From positions 2,046,001 to 2,110,000 of the forward strand of contig NZ_JAQZZL010000002.1 in the NCBI RefSeq assembly GCF_028745505.1: 64,000 bases of DNA, read 5' to 3'. Both the position numbers and the translations under genes were made by a program. Within the stretch, counting starts at the first letter, position 1, and every line of letters begins with the position of its first letter. The DNA comes from Lentisphaera marina. GTDB lineage: Bacteria; Verrucomicrobiota; Lentisphaeria; Lentisphaerales; Lentisphaeraceae. This document shows, piece by piece, positions 16,974 through 25,631 of this stretch. The notes under the pieces were generated by a model. The model saw only the letters and a list, made by a program, of their open reading frames with translations. It was not told the origin of the DNA and searched no databases.

Positions 16974-18417
16974 CACAGTCATCCCATAAGAAATGATAAA
17001 TTGGACTAACTGAAAGTAAGTCTGGCTTCATTGAGTACTTTAAATTACCACAAATAAAGGAACTACAATGAAGCCAAACAAAAGTAATCTATCAACCTTA
17101 AAACAGATCTGCCAATTAATCCCACCTCACATAGTTAATAAACTTGCTAAGAAGCATGGAATAAAGACTCGTAAATTCAGTTCGTGGAGTCACGTCGTAA
17201 GTTTATTGTATACTCAGCTCTCTCATGCTCTAAGTTTAAATGATGTATGTGATGGTTTGCATTATCACTCCAGTTCATTATTTCAGATTAGAGGTGCGAC
17301 AGCACCAAAAAGAAACACTTTCTCAAATGCCAATCGAACACGAAATGCAGCAATGGCGGAAGATTTGTTTTGGGAAGTTTTAAAGTCACTGCAGTCTCAA
17401 CTTCCTAGCTTTGGTTTAGATAAACAGAATTCAAACTTTCCACAACGTTTCAAAAGAGCCGTATATGCGGTTGATTCTACGACAATTCAATTCGTAGCTC
17501 ATTGTTTGAATTGGGCCAAACATCGTCGCCGCAAAGCTGCGGCTAAATGTCATATGCAATTAAACCTTCAAACTTTTTTACCTTCCTATGCAATTGTTAA
17601 AGAAGCTAATACTCATGATTCAACAGAAGCCAAGGAGATGTGTGCTACCATTAAAGATGGTGAAATCGTTGTCTTCGATAAAGCTTATGTTGATTTCAAG
17701 CACCTTTTTCACCTTGATGCCCGAGGAGTCAATTGGGTGACTCGTTCTAAAGACAATATGACTTATGATATAATTGAGGAACGGCCCTCTAAAGGGGATA
17801 TCATTTCAGATCAACTCATTAAACTGAATGGGGTGAATACCGAAAAACATTACCCCAAAGTCCTCCGATTAGTTACCACTAATGTTGAGGTTGATGGAAA
17901 AATGAAGACCCTGAAATTTCTAAGTAATAATTTACAGTGGGCACCAAGCTCTATCGCTTCTATTTATCAATCGCGATGGGGTATTGAAGTTTTCTTTAAA
18001 CAACTAAAACAAAACTTGAAGCTAGCTGACTTCTTAGGTCATAATAAAAATGCAATTCAATGGCAAGTTTGGACGGCTCTACTTACGTATGTTTTACTAA
18101 GGTTTTTAGCTTTTAGATCTCAGTGGCCACATTCCTTTTCAAGAATTACGACTCTAATCCGAGGTGTTTTGTGGAGCTATTTCGATTTATCATCTCTTTT
18201 GAAAACTTGTGGGACAGCCAGTGATCCTCCAAAGATCAAAGCAGTTCCAGATCAAGCGTATTTACCTAACTTTGATAAAGCATTCTATGGGACAGCATGT
18301 GTTTAATTAAGCTCAGTTTTAGTAAAAACCGTTAAACCCCCTCTTTAGAAAAGAGAAGTTTCTAAGCTCAAAGGTTAAGCGGATAAGGCTATTTTAAAGA
18401 TTTATGGGATGATTGTG
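16974..18417 (+). mobile_element. IS4-family insertion sequence (1444 bp) with 9-bp target duplication
   Basis: Imperfect terminal inverted repeats begin CACAGTCATCCCATAAG at 16974 and, read inward from 18417, CACAATCATCCCATAAA (15 of 17 match). The flanks TTTTTCATT at 16965-16973 and 18418-18426 form a 9-bp direct duplication. The element is complete, carries one transposase gene, and is inserted in the non-coding part of the last cassette. Confidence 0.93.
17068..18306 (+). CDS. IS4-family transposase
   Basis: DDE transposase of 412 aa. The catalytic residues fit: D136 in AVDSTTIQF, D204 in VFDKAYVDF, and E307 in the IS4 signature SRWGIEVFFKQLKQNLKL (Y-(2)-R-(3)-E-(6)-K pattern). The N-terminal part resembles the DUF4372-like domain that often precedes the catalytic domain in IS4. 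The frame is intact, so the element may be active. Confidence 0.95.
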   Translation: MKPNKSNLSTLKQICQLIPPHIVNKLAKKHGIKTRKFSSWSHVVSLLYTQLSHALSLNDVCDGLHYHSSSLFQIRGATAPKRNTFSNANRTRNAAMAEDLFWEVLKSLQSQLPSFGLDKQNSNFPQRFKRAVYAVDSTTIQFVAHCLNWAKHRRRKAAAKCHMQLNLQTFLPSYAIVKEANTHDSTEAKEMCATIKDGEIVVFDKAYVDFKHLFHLDARGVNWVTRSKDNMTYDIIEERPSKGDIISDQLIKLNGVNTEKHYPKVLRLVTTNVEVDGKMKTLKFLSNNLQWAPSSIASIYQSRWGIEVFFKQLKQNLKLADFLGHNKNAIQWQVWTALLTYVLLRFLAFRSQWPHSFSRITTLIRGVLWSYFDLSSLLKTCGTASDPPKIKAVPDQAYLPNFDKAFYGTACV

Positions 18418-18430
18418 TTTTTCATTTATG

Positions 18431-18491
18431 CAGAACGACCTAAATTACCTGAATTCGAGGAACGAGAATTTCAGGTTCATTTTTTGGTTAG
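18431..18491 (-). repeat. attC 36 (family I)
   Basis: GAACGACCTAAATTACCTG at the left and TTTTTTGGTTAG at the right around an imperfect palindrome centred on CGAGGAACGAG. The left core reads GAACG, not TAACG. It lies 3' of the IS256-truncated membrane-protein gene. Confidence 0.9.
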
Positions 18492-18713
18492 ATCTTTTTT
18501 GTTTGACTTGAATTTGTTTATATATTTTTTGTTTAAAATATCTAGAATTATAAAAGGAAATACTCCACCAAATATTAAAAATTGTAAAATAAAAAATACT
18601 GACCCAATTTCTACAATCATTTTTGTTTCATTATCAGTTTTGGATAAAATTAATATAATTTTGATAGCATAATAAAGAATAAAGCCGATTAGAGAACTAT
18701 AAATTAGGATAGA
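18477..18713 (-). pseudogene. Cassette membrane-protein gene, 5' end removed by IS256
   Basis: The open frame encodes two hydrophobic segments (IYSSLIGFILYYAIKIILIL and IGSVFFILQFLIFGGVFPFI) and a lysine-rich tail that ends inside the attC, like several other cassette genes here. Upstream of about 18713 the frame runs into the terminal repeat of the IS256 element, so the apparent start at 18746 is IS-derived and the native N terminus is lost. No family was recognised. Confidence 0.65.
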
Positions 18714-20095
18714 GTCCCGTTGTTTCTGTAAATTGGTGTTGACCAATTTTAGTTAAACAGACAGATAAACTCTTTTTGTAGCTATCCAGGTTTCATCTAA
18801 TTCCATAAGAATAGCGGACGCTAATCTAAGCAGTGAAGCTTCATTTGGGAAAATAGACACGGTTCTAGTTCGCCTTAGAATTTCTCGATTCTGTCTTTCA
18901 ATCATATTGGTGGTTCTCAGTTTTGTCCAACAAGAACGATCTAAATCAAATACAGAAAAGCCTTCAGGAAGTGCGGATTCCATCCATTCAGATAATTGAG
19001 AAGCACTGTTTTCATACTTTAAGCAAGTAAGCTTTAAAAGTCTTTCGGCGTCCTGTTTTGAAGGGGTATTAAAGATATCTCGAATGTCTTGTGCAACTTC
19101 TGAACGCATCGCTTTCTTAGGCACATAAGCCCCCGCATTCTGCTGTAAATGAAATTGACACCTCTGCCATGGGATTGACCCAAAGACAGTTGTTAAAGCG
19201 GCTTTCAGTCCCGAATGACTGTCGCTCGTGATCATCTTAAGACCATGAAGTCCTCGAGCATTCAATGATAGGAAAAAGTTTCTCCAATGAACCTCAGCTT
19301 CACTTAAAGAGACACTTGTACCTAAAACTGAGCGTTTTCCTGATTCATCTATCCCATAAGCAATTAACAAAGCACAATCTCGAACAGTCTTATCTACTCT
19401 AACTTTTTCGTATCTCGCATCCACCAAAAGGTAATGATATTTCCCTAAAGGACGGTTACGCCACTTTTCTAAGCTTTCATCTAGCTCAGATACAACTCGT
19501 GACACCTGTGATTTACTCACGGAAAGACCACACATTTTCTCTAGAAGTTTCGTGACTTTTCTTGTCGAAGTTCCCTGAATATAACTCTCGGCCATAGCTG
19601 TCATCAAAGCTCGCTCACTTCGTAAGCCTTTTTCTAAAGAACTTGGATAAAAATCGATTTCACCTCTGACTTGAGGAATGTTGAGCTTCATTGCTCCAAG
19701 TCGAGTGTTTACGGTTTTGTTTTTATAGCCATTAGCATAACCTAAGCGATTTTCATTGCGTTCATATGGAGCAGCATCAAGAGAATTACTTCTCTCTACT
19801 TTCATCGCTTCATTTAGTAATACTCTCATAGCTTCAAGCATTCCGCTTTCGCCGTTTTCTGTGACTTGGTGGATCATTTCTAATAAGACACTACTGTTCT
19901 CGTGTGTAGAGTGGTGCATAATAATTCCTTGTGGGTTGTTTTGGTGCAACACCACTCTGCATCTTCTTTACCCCGAGTTACAAACAACTTCCTCAATTTC
20001 GCTCCGACGAGAAAGTTCCCATTCTCGCGAAGTCTCGGAAGCTATTCATAACTCTTAAAGTAGAGCTATAGCAGAATTTACAGAAAATTTGGGAC
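18714..20095 (-). mobile_element. IS256-family insertion sequence (1382 bp), no target duplication
   Basis: The terminal repeats pair GTCCC...TTTCTGTAAATT at 18714-18734 with the inverse at 20075-20095 (17 of 21 positions agree). The expected 8-9 bp target duplication is absent (AGGATAGA left, ACTACCTA right). On the right the flank is an ORF-less cassette that lacks its attC; on the left it is a gene lacking its start. An IS-adjacent deletion is the simplest reading. Confidence 0.8.
18753..19919 (-). CDS. IS256-family (mutator-type) transposase
   Basis: DDE transposase of 388 aa. Characteristic stretches: LVDARYEKVR and ITSDSHSGL with catalytic aspartates, CQFHLQQNA, and the glutamate in TTNMIERQNREILRRTR. 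The ATG at 19919 has AAGGA 7 nt upstream. The frame also opens upstream at 19955, but without a ribosome site. The coding frame is intact. Confidence 0.94.
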   Translation of the reverse strand: MHHSTHENSSVLLEMIHQVTENGESGMLEAMRVLLNEAMKVERSNSLDAAPYERNENRLGYANGYKNKTVNTRLGAMKLNIPQVRGEIDFYPSSLEKGLRSERALMTAMAESYIQGTSTRKVTKLLEKMCGLSVSKSQVSRVVSELDESLEKWRNRPLGKYHYLLVDARYEKVRVDKTVRDCALLIAYGIDESGKRSVLGTSVSLSEAEVHWRNFFLSLNARGLHGLKMITSDSHSGLKAALTTVFGSIPWQRCQFHLQQNAGAYVPKKAMRSEVAQDIRDIFNTPSKQDAERLLKLTCLKYENSASQLSEWMESALPEGFSVFDLDRSCWTKLRTTNMIERQNREILRRTRTVSIFPNEASLLRLASAILMELDETWIATKRVYLSV

Positions 20096-20286
20096 ACTAC
20101 CTATTTTTCTATTTTTTTTTGATTTTTTCATTTCTATCGGACTATTGCAGACTTCGCATTTGTCTGAGTTTGTGATCCAAGTTAGCTTCGTAATTCATGG
20201 TGATTTAAGAGGCAAAATACAGATTGATAATCGTATTTCGTTTTCTACTTCGTTTGCCCTAAAAATCTTTTTTTATTATTCCTACA
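20096..20286. other. ORF-less cassette B2, attC missing
   Basis: Closely matches ORF-less cassette B1 (21560-21745) from TATTTTTCTATTTT onward, but its left end abuts the IS256 element and its attC is gone. It contains the word TGACTTCGCAT shared with other ORF-less cassettes. No convincing ORF. Confidence 0.7.
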
Positions 20287-20363
20287 GAACGATCTAAATG
20301 AGCTGTATTTTCTATTTAAAATTTGATTCGAAACGAAAATATCAGTTCGATTTTTTGGTTAGG
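20286..20363 (-). repeat. attC 35 (family II)
   Basis: GAACGATCTAAATGAGCTG at the left and CGATTTTTTGGTTAG at the right, about 76 bp, with central AAAATTTGATTCGAAACG. It belongs to the SUKH cassette on its right. Confidence 0.92.
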
Positions 20364-20366
20364 CTT

Positions 20367-20786
20367 TTAGATTTCTATCCAGTCGGTATCTGAAATTAAA
20401 TCTTTAAATGAGTCATGTAGACATTCTATTTGATCATCATCGTGACTAATATAGTATATTTTTGATTGTGGACATTCACTCGCTTTCATACAAACACAAT
20501 CTCCATTACCTACATCATAAATTGGAATATAATCTTCCGTTAGATTACCACATTCCATTTCTTGCTCATAAACAGTTTTAATGGAATCACAATTATAGAT
20601 TTCTCTGATGGTTAAAAAACCACCCTCAATATGATTTGTGAGTAGAACCTCATGAAAGTTTTTAAAAACATCATCAAATTTACAATTAAATAATGATTCA
20701 AGTTTATTCCAATCACTCTCCAAATTCGGTTTGTAGGGCTCAGATCGTTTATAAGTCTTATTTCGTATTTTATCTATTATGTTCAT
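20367..20786 (-). CDS. SUKH (SMI1/KNR4-like) domain protein, copy 1
   Basis: A 139-aa cytosolic protein. The pattern WNKLESLFN...FHEVLLTNHIEGGF...YIPIYDVGNGDCVCMK...YYISHDDDQ...LHDSFKDLI fits the SMI1/KNR4 (SUKH) fold: N-terminal helices, then beta strands with GDxxC in place of the usual GDxxxxD, and a final helix. SUKH proteins often act as immunity proteins against polymorphic toxins, but no toxin gene is present, so a solo role is open. The protein is identical to copy 2 at 34437-34856. Confidence 0.75.
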   Translation of the reverse strand: MNIIDKIRNKTYKRSEPYKPNLESDWNKLESLFNCKFDDVFKNFHEVLLTNHIEGGFLTIREIYNCDSIKTVYEQEMECGNLTEDYIPIYDVGNGDCVCMKASECPQSKIYYISHDDDQIECLHDSFKDLISDTDWIEI

Positions 20787-20798
20787 TTTTATTCTAGC

Positions 20799-20862
20799 CT
20801 AACGTTTAAGCTGAGGGAGATTTGAGCCTTAGCGAAAATCTTCCTTCCGGCTTCTTGTTAGA
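20799..20862 (-). repeat. attC 34 (family III)
   Basis: CTAACGTTTAAGCTGAGG at the left and CGGCTTCTTGTTAG at the right. It belongs to the 97-aa protein cassette on its right. Confidence 0.92.
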
Positions 20863-20869
20863 TGTTTTT

Positions 20870-21163
20870 CTATTTCTTTATTAGTTCTTTAAATTGTTCA
20901 AGAAGTTCACCAATGATTCCTTCTTTCCCATACTTTGTGTAAAATCTTGGAATTGCGTACTTCACAAAATTATGATCGTTATCTGTTATTTCTTTCTTAT
21001 CCAAATTTTTGGGAATTTTGTGTATTAAATAACTTAATTCGTTAATTCCACTTAGAGCTTCTTTTGCTTCATTTCCATCAATTCGTTTATGTGCTCCTGC
21101 ATTCATTCTGATGATGAGAATTGATTGATACAGAATTTCTTTGTAGAGTTCGTTTTTATTCAT
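20870..21163 (-). CDS. Cassette hypothetical protein (97 aa)
   Basis: A small soluble, helix-rich protein (MNKNELYKEILYQSILIIRM...) with a lysine-rich C terminus. No signal peptide or membrane span, and no family recognised. The gene fills its cassette between two attC sites and is read away from attI, like most cassette genes here. Confidence 0.75.
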   Translation of the reverse strand: MNKNELYKEILYQSILIIRMNAGAHKRIDGNEAKEALSGINELSYLIHKIPKNLDKKEITDNDHNFVKYAIPRFYTKYGKEGIIGELLEQFKELIKK

Positions 21164-21177
21164 GTTTATTGTTCATC

Positions 21178-21253
21178 TAACGACTTAAATGAGCTGTATT
21201 TTCTATTTAAAATTTGATTCAAAACGAAAATATCAGTTCGATTTTTTGGTTAG
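21178..21253 (-). repeat. attC 33 (family II)
   Basis: TAACGACTTAAATGAGCTG left, GATTTTTTGGTTAG right, about 76 bp. It belongs to ORF-less cassette A1. Confidence 0.92.
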
Positions 21254-21482
21254 AATTTGTCCATTTTGATTGTTGATAAGTAGCCAAATCAGGGATAAAA
21301 CACATGATTCGATCAATTGCTGATTCCGCATTTACTTATTGTGTTTTGAGTGATGATTTGCGTTTAAGTTTGGTGAATTGTTGACTCTGCATTTAGTCAG
21401 CTTAATTCTGTGATTCCAAGAATAAAGTGATTTGCTTTGTCATTAACAATTCGTTGTAGATTTATTATTCCAATTTCCATTC
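21254..21482. other. ORF-less cassette family A, copy 1
   Basis: First of seven near-identical roughly 228-bp cassettes without a convincing gene. It contains TGATTCCGCAT and TGACTCTGCAT. Read from the attI side, a 27-codon micro-ORF starts at the cassette edge and a 32-codon hydrophobic one follows. Neither has a clear ribosome site. Confidence 0.85.
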
Positions 21483-21559
21483 TAACGTCTAAACTGAGTT
21501 TGTACTTTCTATTTAAATTGTGACTCATAACGAAAGTATCAACTCCAGTTACTGGTTCT
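21482..21559 (-). repeat. attC 32 (family V)
   Basis: CTAACGTCTAAACTGAG left and CCAGTTACTGGTTCT right, with central AAATTGTGACTCATAACG. It belongs to ORF-less cassette B1. Confidence 0.85.
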
Positions 21560-21745
21560 GTATTTTTCTATTTTCTTTTAATTTTTTCATTTCTATAGGA
21601 CTATTGCTGACTTCGCATTTGTCTGAGTTTGTGATCCAAATCAGCTTCGTAATTCATGGTGATTTAAGAGGCTAAATACAGATTGATAATCGTATTTCGT
21701 TTTTCACTGCGTTTGCTCTAAAAATCTTTTTTTATTATTCCTACA
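21560..21745. other. ORF-less cassette B1
   Basis: About 186 bp without a convincing gene, nearly identical to the broken B2 at 20096-20286. Contains TGACTTCGCAT. Confidence 0.75.
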
Positions 21746-21805
21746 GAACGACCTAAATCACCTGTTTTCGAGGTACGAGAATATCAGGTGCATTTTTTGG
21801 TTCGG
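21745..21805 (-). repeat. attC 31 (family I)
   Basis: GAACGACCTAAATCACCTG left, CATTTTTTGGTTCGG right. It belongs to the 115-aa membrane-protein cassette. Confidence 0.88.
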
Positions 21806-21808
21806 TTT

Positions 21809-22156
21809 TTATCCTTCTTTTAAAATATGGTGTCCAAAAAACAATTCAGAACCAATAAAACTAAGCGCTATAATTAAAAAAATTGTCGCTACAAAATAAA
21901 AGATACCTAAAATCAATTTATATTGAATAGATCCTGGTCCAATTTCTTCTTTACTCGAGTTAATATGAGCTATAACAGGACCACCATTTTTATGATTATA
22001 GATAGTGATAGAAAAAATAGCTGTACTAAAACAGAGAAAGAATGACCCTAAGCTTAAGTTCGCTAGCATGATACTAGTTTTTGTTAAGATAGAATATGCT
22101 AACAATAGGAATGAAATTAATGTTCCTAGTAAAGATAGATAAAATTGTTTTTTCAT
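21809..22156 (-). CDS. Cassette membrane protein (115 aa)
   Basis: Three predicted membrane helices: residues about 5-25, 33-52 and 83-105, the last rich in Ile/Leu/Phe. A short hydrophilic loop (YNHKNGGPVIAHINSSKEE) separates the second and third. No family recognised. The gene fills its cassette. Confidence 0.72.
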   Translation of the reverse strand: MKKQFYLSLLGTLISFLLLAYSILTKTSIMLANLSLGSFFLCFSTAIFSITIYNHKNGGPVIAHINSSKEEIGPGSIQYKLILGIFYFVATIFLIIALSFIGSELFFGHHILKEG

Positions 22157-22171
22157 TTTTTTATTGTTACC

Positions 22172-22231
22172 GAACGACCTAAATCACCTGAATACGAGGA
22201 ACGAGAATTTCAGGTTCATTTTTTGGTTAGA
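22172..22231 (-). repeat. attC 30 (family I)
   Basis: GAACGACCTAAATCACCTG left, TTTTTTGGTTAG right. It ends the parDE cassette. Confidence 0.92.
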
Positions 22232-22234
22232 TCT

Positions 22235-22540
22235 TTAGAGTTCTTCAGAAATATGTTTAATTATATCCATTTGATGATGTAAAAATCTAAGTATTTCGAT
22301 TCCATCATCGCATTGTCTGTAGAAGATATAATGTTTACCTTCAGAGATGTAATATACATCAGAGGACAATTGTGGGTGCTTTCTTCCAATATCTGGAAAA
22401 ATAACTATTGCGTTTAATCTTTTTTTTAATTGGTTTTGGTAAATAGAAACTTGATTTAAGCCCCATTCTTCAAGTGTATATTTAACAATGTTTTCAAAAT
22501 CTATTTCAGCATTCTGAGTTAAAAAATACTTTTTATCCAT
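22235..22540 (-). CDS. parE: ParE/RelE-family toxin
   Basis: Toxin of a type II toxin-antitoxin cassette, 101 aa. Fold markers: AEIDFENIVKYTLEEWG, LNAIVIFPDIGRKHPQL, YYISEGKHYIFYRQ and IEILRFLHHQMD, as in ParE-type gyrase poisons. It overlaps the antitoxin gene by 8 nt. Such pairs are common in large integrons and are thought to stabilise the array. Confidence 0.92.
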   Translation of the reverse strand: MDKKYFLTQNAEIDFENIVKYTLEEWGLNQVSIYQNQLKKRLNAIVIFPDIGRKHPQLSSDVYYISEGKHYIFYRQCDDGIEILRFLHHQMDIIKHISEEL

Positions 22541-22775
22541 TCTGTTTGGTGACTCTATTTACAATATCATCAATTGAGGATTCAGATCTGCCAGAATTAG
22601 CAGCTTCGCTTAGTAAATTATTAAGAGAGTCCCAGGACTTTTGTTTCTGTTCTTCTTTTTCTAAGTTTCTAATTGAGTCTCTAATTACTTCACTAGCATT
22701 CGAGTATAATCCAGATTTAACTTTACGTTGAACAATCTCATGTAATTCAGGTGTAAGTGATACATTCATTTGCAT
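22533..22775 (-). CDS. parD: ParD-family antitoxin
   Basis: Antitoxin of 80 aa. The N-terminal ribbon-helix-helix (MNVSLTPELHEIVQRKVKSG, YSNASEVIRDSIR) is typical of ParD/CopG, and the acidic C terminus neutralises the toxin. It comes first in the pair and has the AT-rich leader at 22776-22846, which probably holds the pair's own promoter. Confidence 0.93.
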   Translation of the reverse strand: MQMNVSLTPELHEIVQRKVKSGLYSNASEVIRDSIRNLEKEEQKQKSWDSLNNLLSEAANSGRSESSIDDIVNRVTKQNG

Positions 22776-22846
22776 AATTTTACCTCTTATGTAAAAGTTT
22801 ATACTAATATAGTTCTAACATTGATATAAAACAATTTCTGTCTGAT

Positions 22847-22911
22847 CTAACGTCTGAGTTTACCTGTTTTCGAGCCTAGGCGAGAATATCAGGTGCGACT
22901 CTTTGTTCGGT
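22847..22911 (-). repeat. attC 29 (family IV)
   Basis: CTAACGTCTGAGTTTACCTG left, GCGACTCTTTGTTCGG right, with central CGAGCCTAGGCGAG. Confidence 0.9.
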
Positions 22912-22919
22912 TTTTGATT

Positions 22920-23252
22920 TTATTCTTTTTTTGTGATTCTAAAGCGATTATCTGATAGATATATAATCAGTTTTAAATCACCCTTTATTATTGCACCCAT
23001 TTCCATGTTTTTTGAATTTATGTTTTTCAGTCTTTCAGCCTCATTATTATTTAATGTTCCTGATATAGATGGGCCACCTAACATGGATGGTGTGTAACTT
23101 CCTTTTATCATTTTCATTTTTGGATCAAACAAATTATTTGCTTCCTCAATCATTTGAAATTTATCTACGCTTATTTTGTAGCTAGAAATGAAATAAATAG
23201 ATCCCACAATTGATAGAGTGATTCCTAGTTTAATAAGATGCTTTTTTTTCAT
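22920..23252 (-). CDS. Cassette membrane-anchored protein (110 aa), copy 2
   Basis: The N terminus MKKKHLIKLGITLSIVGSIYFISS is a signal anchor or uncleaved signal; the rest (86 aa) should lie outside the inner membrane. No family recognised. It is one residue different (E36 here, K36 there) from the copy in the first cassette at 36557-36889, so the cassette has been duplicated recently. Confidence 0.78.
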   Translation of the reverse strand: MKKKHLIKLGITLSIVGSIYFISSYKISVDKFQMIEEANNLFDPKMKMIKGSYTPSMLGGPSISGTLNNNEAERLKNINSKNMEMGAIIKGDLKLIIYLSDNRFRITKKE

Positions 23253-23274
23253 TTTTATTATTACCGAACGTCTA

Positions 23275-23343
23275 AACTGAGTTCGTACTTTCTATCTAAA
23301 TTGTGACTCACAACGAAAGTATCAACTCCAGTTTCTTGTTATA
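23275..23343 (-). repeat. attC 28 (family V)
   Basis: GAACGTCTAAACTGAG left, CCAGTTTCTTGTTAT right. It belongs to the cassette whose gene is split by IS1380. Confidence 0.85.
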
Positions 23344-23971
23344 CTTTTTTTGAATCCATTATTTGTTTCATATCTTGATAGATTAATTCCATGACATCAA
23401 GATCTATTCGATCAAACTCTCCTCCCCAACGACTCGTTTTCCCACGTTTTATGTATACATAAACTTTTTTGAAATCAGAGAAGACTTCTTTAATTAAATG
23501 TTCTTGAAGCATATAATCTAATTGAACTGTATTATTGTCATTCTTGAATTTTTTATAACTTTTAGCGTAGTCATATACAATTCCCATTCGTTGTTCCGAT
23601 GAATCAAATAAGTCTAAATCTTTTATGAATTGATCTGTTATGGGCTCAATGTTTTTGTCTTTTAAAGATTTGATATACTTTTGATGTTCGTGCTCTTTTT
23701 TCTTTCTGTTCTGGGATTGTTGTTTAATTTCTGCTAATCGTTCATCACTTATCGGTTTGTTATACAACAGTTTGTGTAATTCTCTAGGGTTATCCCAAAA
23801 CTCTAATGACTGTTTAGTTTCAATACTTTTTTCTTTTATTTTTCTAAGAAAGTCATTAATTAGAAAATTCCCTAGTCGTACATCAGTATTCAAAAATAAT
23901 TCATTTGCAAAGTTTTTATATTTCTTTTTATCTAATGCTCTAACATTCCTAATTTTTTCGTTATAGCGATT
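23339..23971 (-). pseudogene. C-terminal part (210 aa) of a cassette gene split by IS1380
   Basis: The open frame runs from the IS1380 edge (23971) to 23339; the apparent TTG start at 23893 is internal. The protein is charged and helix-rich, with no membrane span and no family recognised. Joining codon 70 of the fragment at 25632-25841 directly to the codon at 23971, removing the IS and one copy of the 5-bp duplication, gives one uninterrupted 280-residue frame. The stop lies within the attC. Confidence 0.8.
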
Positions 23972-23976
23972 ATTAA

Positions 23977-25631
23977 CCTGAATCCGTGATCAGGTTTTGA
24001 GATTCATGAGATAATGGTTTGGTCGAGTAATTCTTAGATCGTTTTTATCCCAGATTGTGAGATGTCCTTATTTCTTAAGCCTATCGCTCGTGATCAGGTG
24101 TCTAAGGATAGTAAATATAGCAATTTCTAAGGCAATTCACCCAACTTGGACAGAGTAAAGCACAAAACTCAATAAAAGAGCTTTGCAATAAACTTCTTAT
24201 TAGTGGATTAAAGGCTAAATGATATTTTTTGATACAGCTTAAACCAAGGGCTATGTCGACCAAACTTGAGAGTTTCATCTCCTGCGTGCTTTACGTGTTT
24301 ACAAGCGGTTAAAATCAAGTCACGTATCACGCACCGTAGGCGGCGTCGTTGGGCTTTGATTTTAATTGGAGCCAAAGATTTATTATGGATAAGGTGATTA
24401 CCAATGACTCTGAGCACATTAAAAGCGAGCATAGCGCAGTGCAAAAAGAATTGATTCGCTTTAAATTTCCCTGAGGGTAAACGCTCTACATTCATATCGC
24501 TCTTCAATTCGCTATGGAACTGCTCACTGGTTCCATGATCGTGATAAAGTTCGATCACATCCTCGGCTTCTAAAGGTAAATTCGTCCAATAGGTCTCCAC
24601 TTCGATTTCTGGCATCAAAAGTCGATTGCCATCTTGATCTTCGAGTCGTTCCGTAACTTTAAAAATAACAGGAACCACTTTATGTTCTTCATTGTTTCCA
24701 GGATGTTTGTGATGGAGTTCACCGACAAAGACACTCTTACCATCTCGAGATTTAAGCTGTCGCCCTAAACGCCGTGCGTTGGATAGCCACTGTTCTTTAG
24801 ATTCCTTTCTAAGGTTCCGTTTAATCAGAAAATATTGATCATCAGGAAGGTGTCCGAAATTAACCTCAGCATCGTGAGCGGAATCTAAACGAAGTAGTAC
24901 GGGGTGCTTAAGCTTTAATTTTTTGATCATAGTAAAGCTGTCATCTAAGAACTCTGGCATCCCTTTTTGTGCATGCTGTGAACCTGGACGCAGCTCATTA
25001 TTTAGCATAAAGCCCTCAGTTCCAAGGTAGGCAAACATGGGAGAAAATCCGTCATGATTTTTATATGTCCAACTCACATTTTCTTTATGGCTACCGGAGT
25101 TATCCATGGGTGATACATCCATATCGAGTGGAATAAAATTCATCCCCCCTTTTGATATATTACCTATACACTGTTTTTTGAGCAGGTTTGTATTCGCTGA
25201 TTTTAAATGCACTTCATGCTCAGAAGACATGATTTCTAGTCGTTGACGCAAACGTTCCTCGGATGGAACTTTGTTTAATCCAAGTGATTTCATAAAGACT
25301 TCGTTTTCACGAAACTGACTAATATCTGTGAAGCGTTCACGCCCCTGAATCAGTAACCCCACCTGTGATTTGAAAATATCTAGATCTTGAAAGATATGAT
25401 TGGCCTTGTGATCTGTATTGAACTCATCGTCAATTTCACTTTGTTGAAGGACTTGGCCACCTAAAAATATTCCGCCAATACTGTGAAGGGAATCATTGCC
25501 TGTGTCGAGTTTAAATGCTTTATTCATGAGAAAACCTGTTGGGTGATTTTGGTGTCGTAACTTAAATTACTATAAACCAACAGGTTTTCTTGTTTTTAAG
25601 CTGTTTTTTAAGATCAGCTCACGGATTCAGG
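23977..25631 (-). mobile_element. IS1380-family insertion sequence (1655 bp) with 5-bp target duplication
   Basis: Terminal inverted repeats CCTGAATCCGTGA at 23977-23989 and 25619-25631. The flanks ATTAA at 23972-23976 and 25632-25636 are the target duplication. The element is complete and carries one intact transposase gene. Confidence 0.95.
24208..25527 (-). CDS. IS1380-family transposase
   Basis: DDE transposase of 439 aa. The IS1380 features LDMDVSPMDNSGSHKE (first catalytic Asp), LLRLDSAHD (second) and the YHDHGTSEQFHSELKSDM block (Glu) are all present. The frame is intact. Confidence 0.94.
   Translation of the reverse strand: MNKAFKLDTGNDSLHSIGGIFLGGQVLQQSEIDDEFNTDHKANHIFQDLDIFKSQVGLLIQGRERFTDISQFRENEVFMKSLGLNKVPSEERLRQRLEIMSSEHEVHLKSANTNLLKKQCIGNISKGGMNFIPLDMDVSPMDNSGSHKENVSWTYKNHDGFSPMFAYLGTEGFMLNNELRPGSQHAQKGMPEFLDDSFTMIKKLKLKHPVLLRLDSAHDAEVNFGHLPDDQYFLIKRNLRKESKEQWLSNARRLGRQLKSRDGKSVFVGELHHKHPGNNEEHKVVPVIFKVTERLEDQDGNRLLMPEIEVETYWTNLPLEAEDVIELYHDHGTSEQFHSELKSDMNVERLPSGKFKANQFFLHCAMLAFNVLRVIGNHLIHNKSLAPIKIKAQRRRLRCVIRDLILTACKHVKHAGDETLKFGRHSPWFKLYQKISFSL

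Noticed and set aside
18409..18672. 87-aa plus-strand ORF
   Set aside because: It crosses the IS4 right end and an attC, and is antisense to the truncated membrane-protein gene.
23893..23966. TTG start for the 184-aa ORF
   Set aside because: The frame is open 26 codons upstream to the IS edge and continues in the fragment beyond the IS, so this is not a native start.
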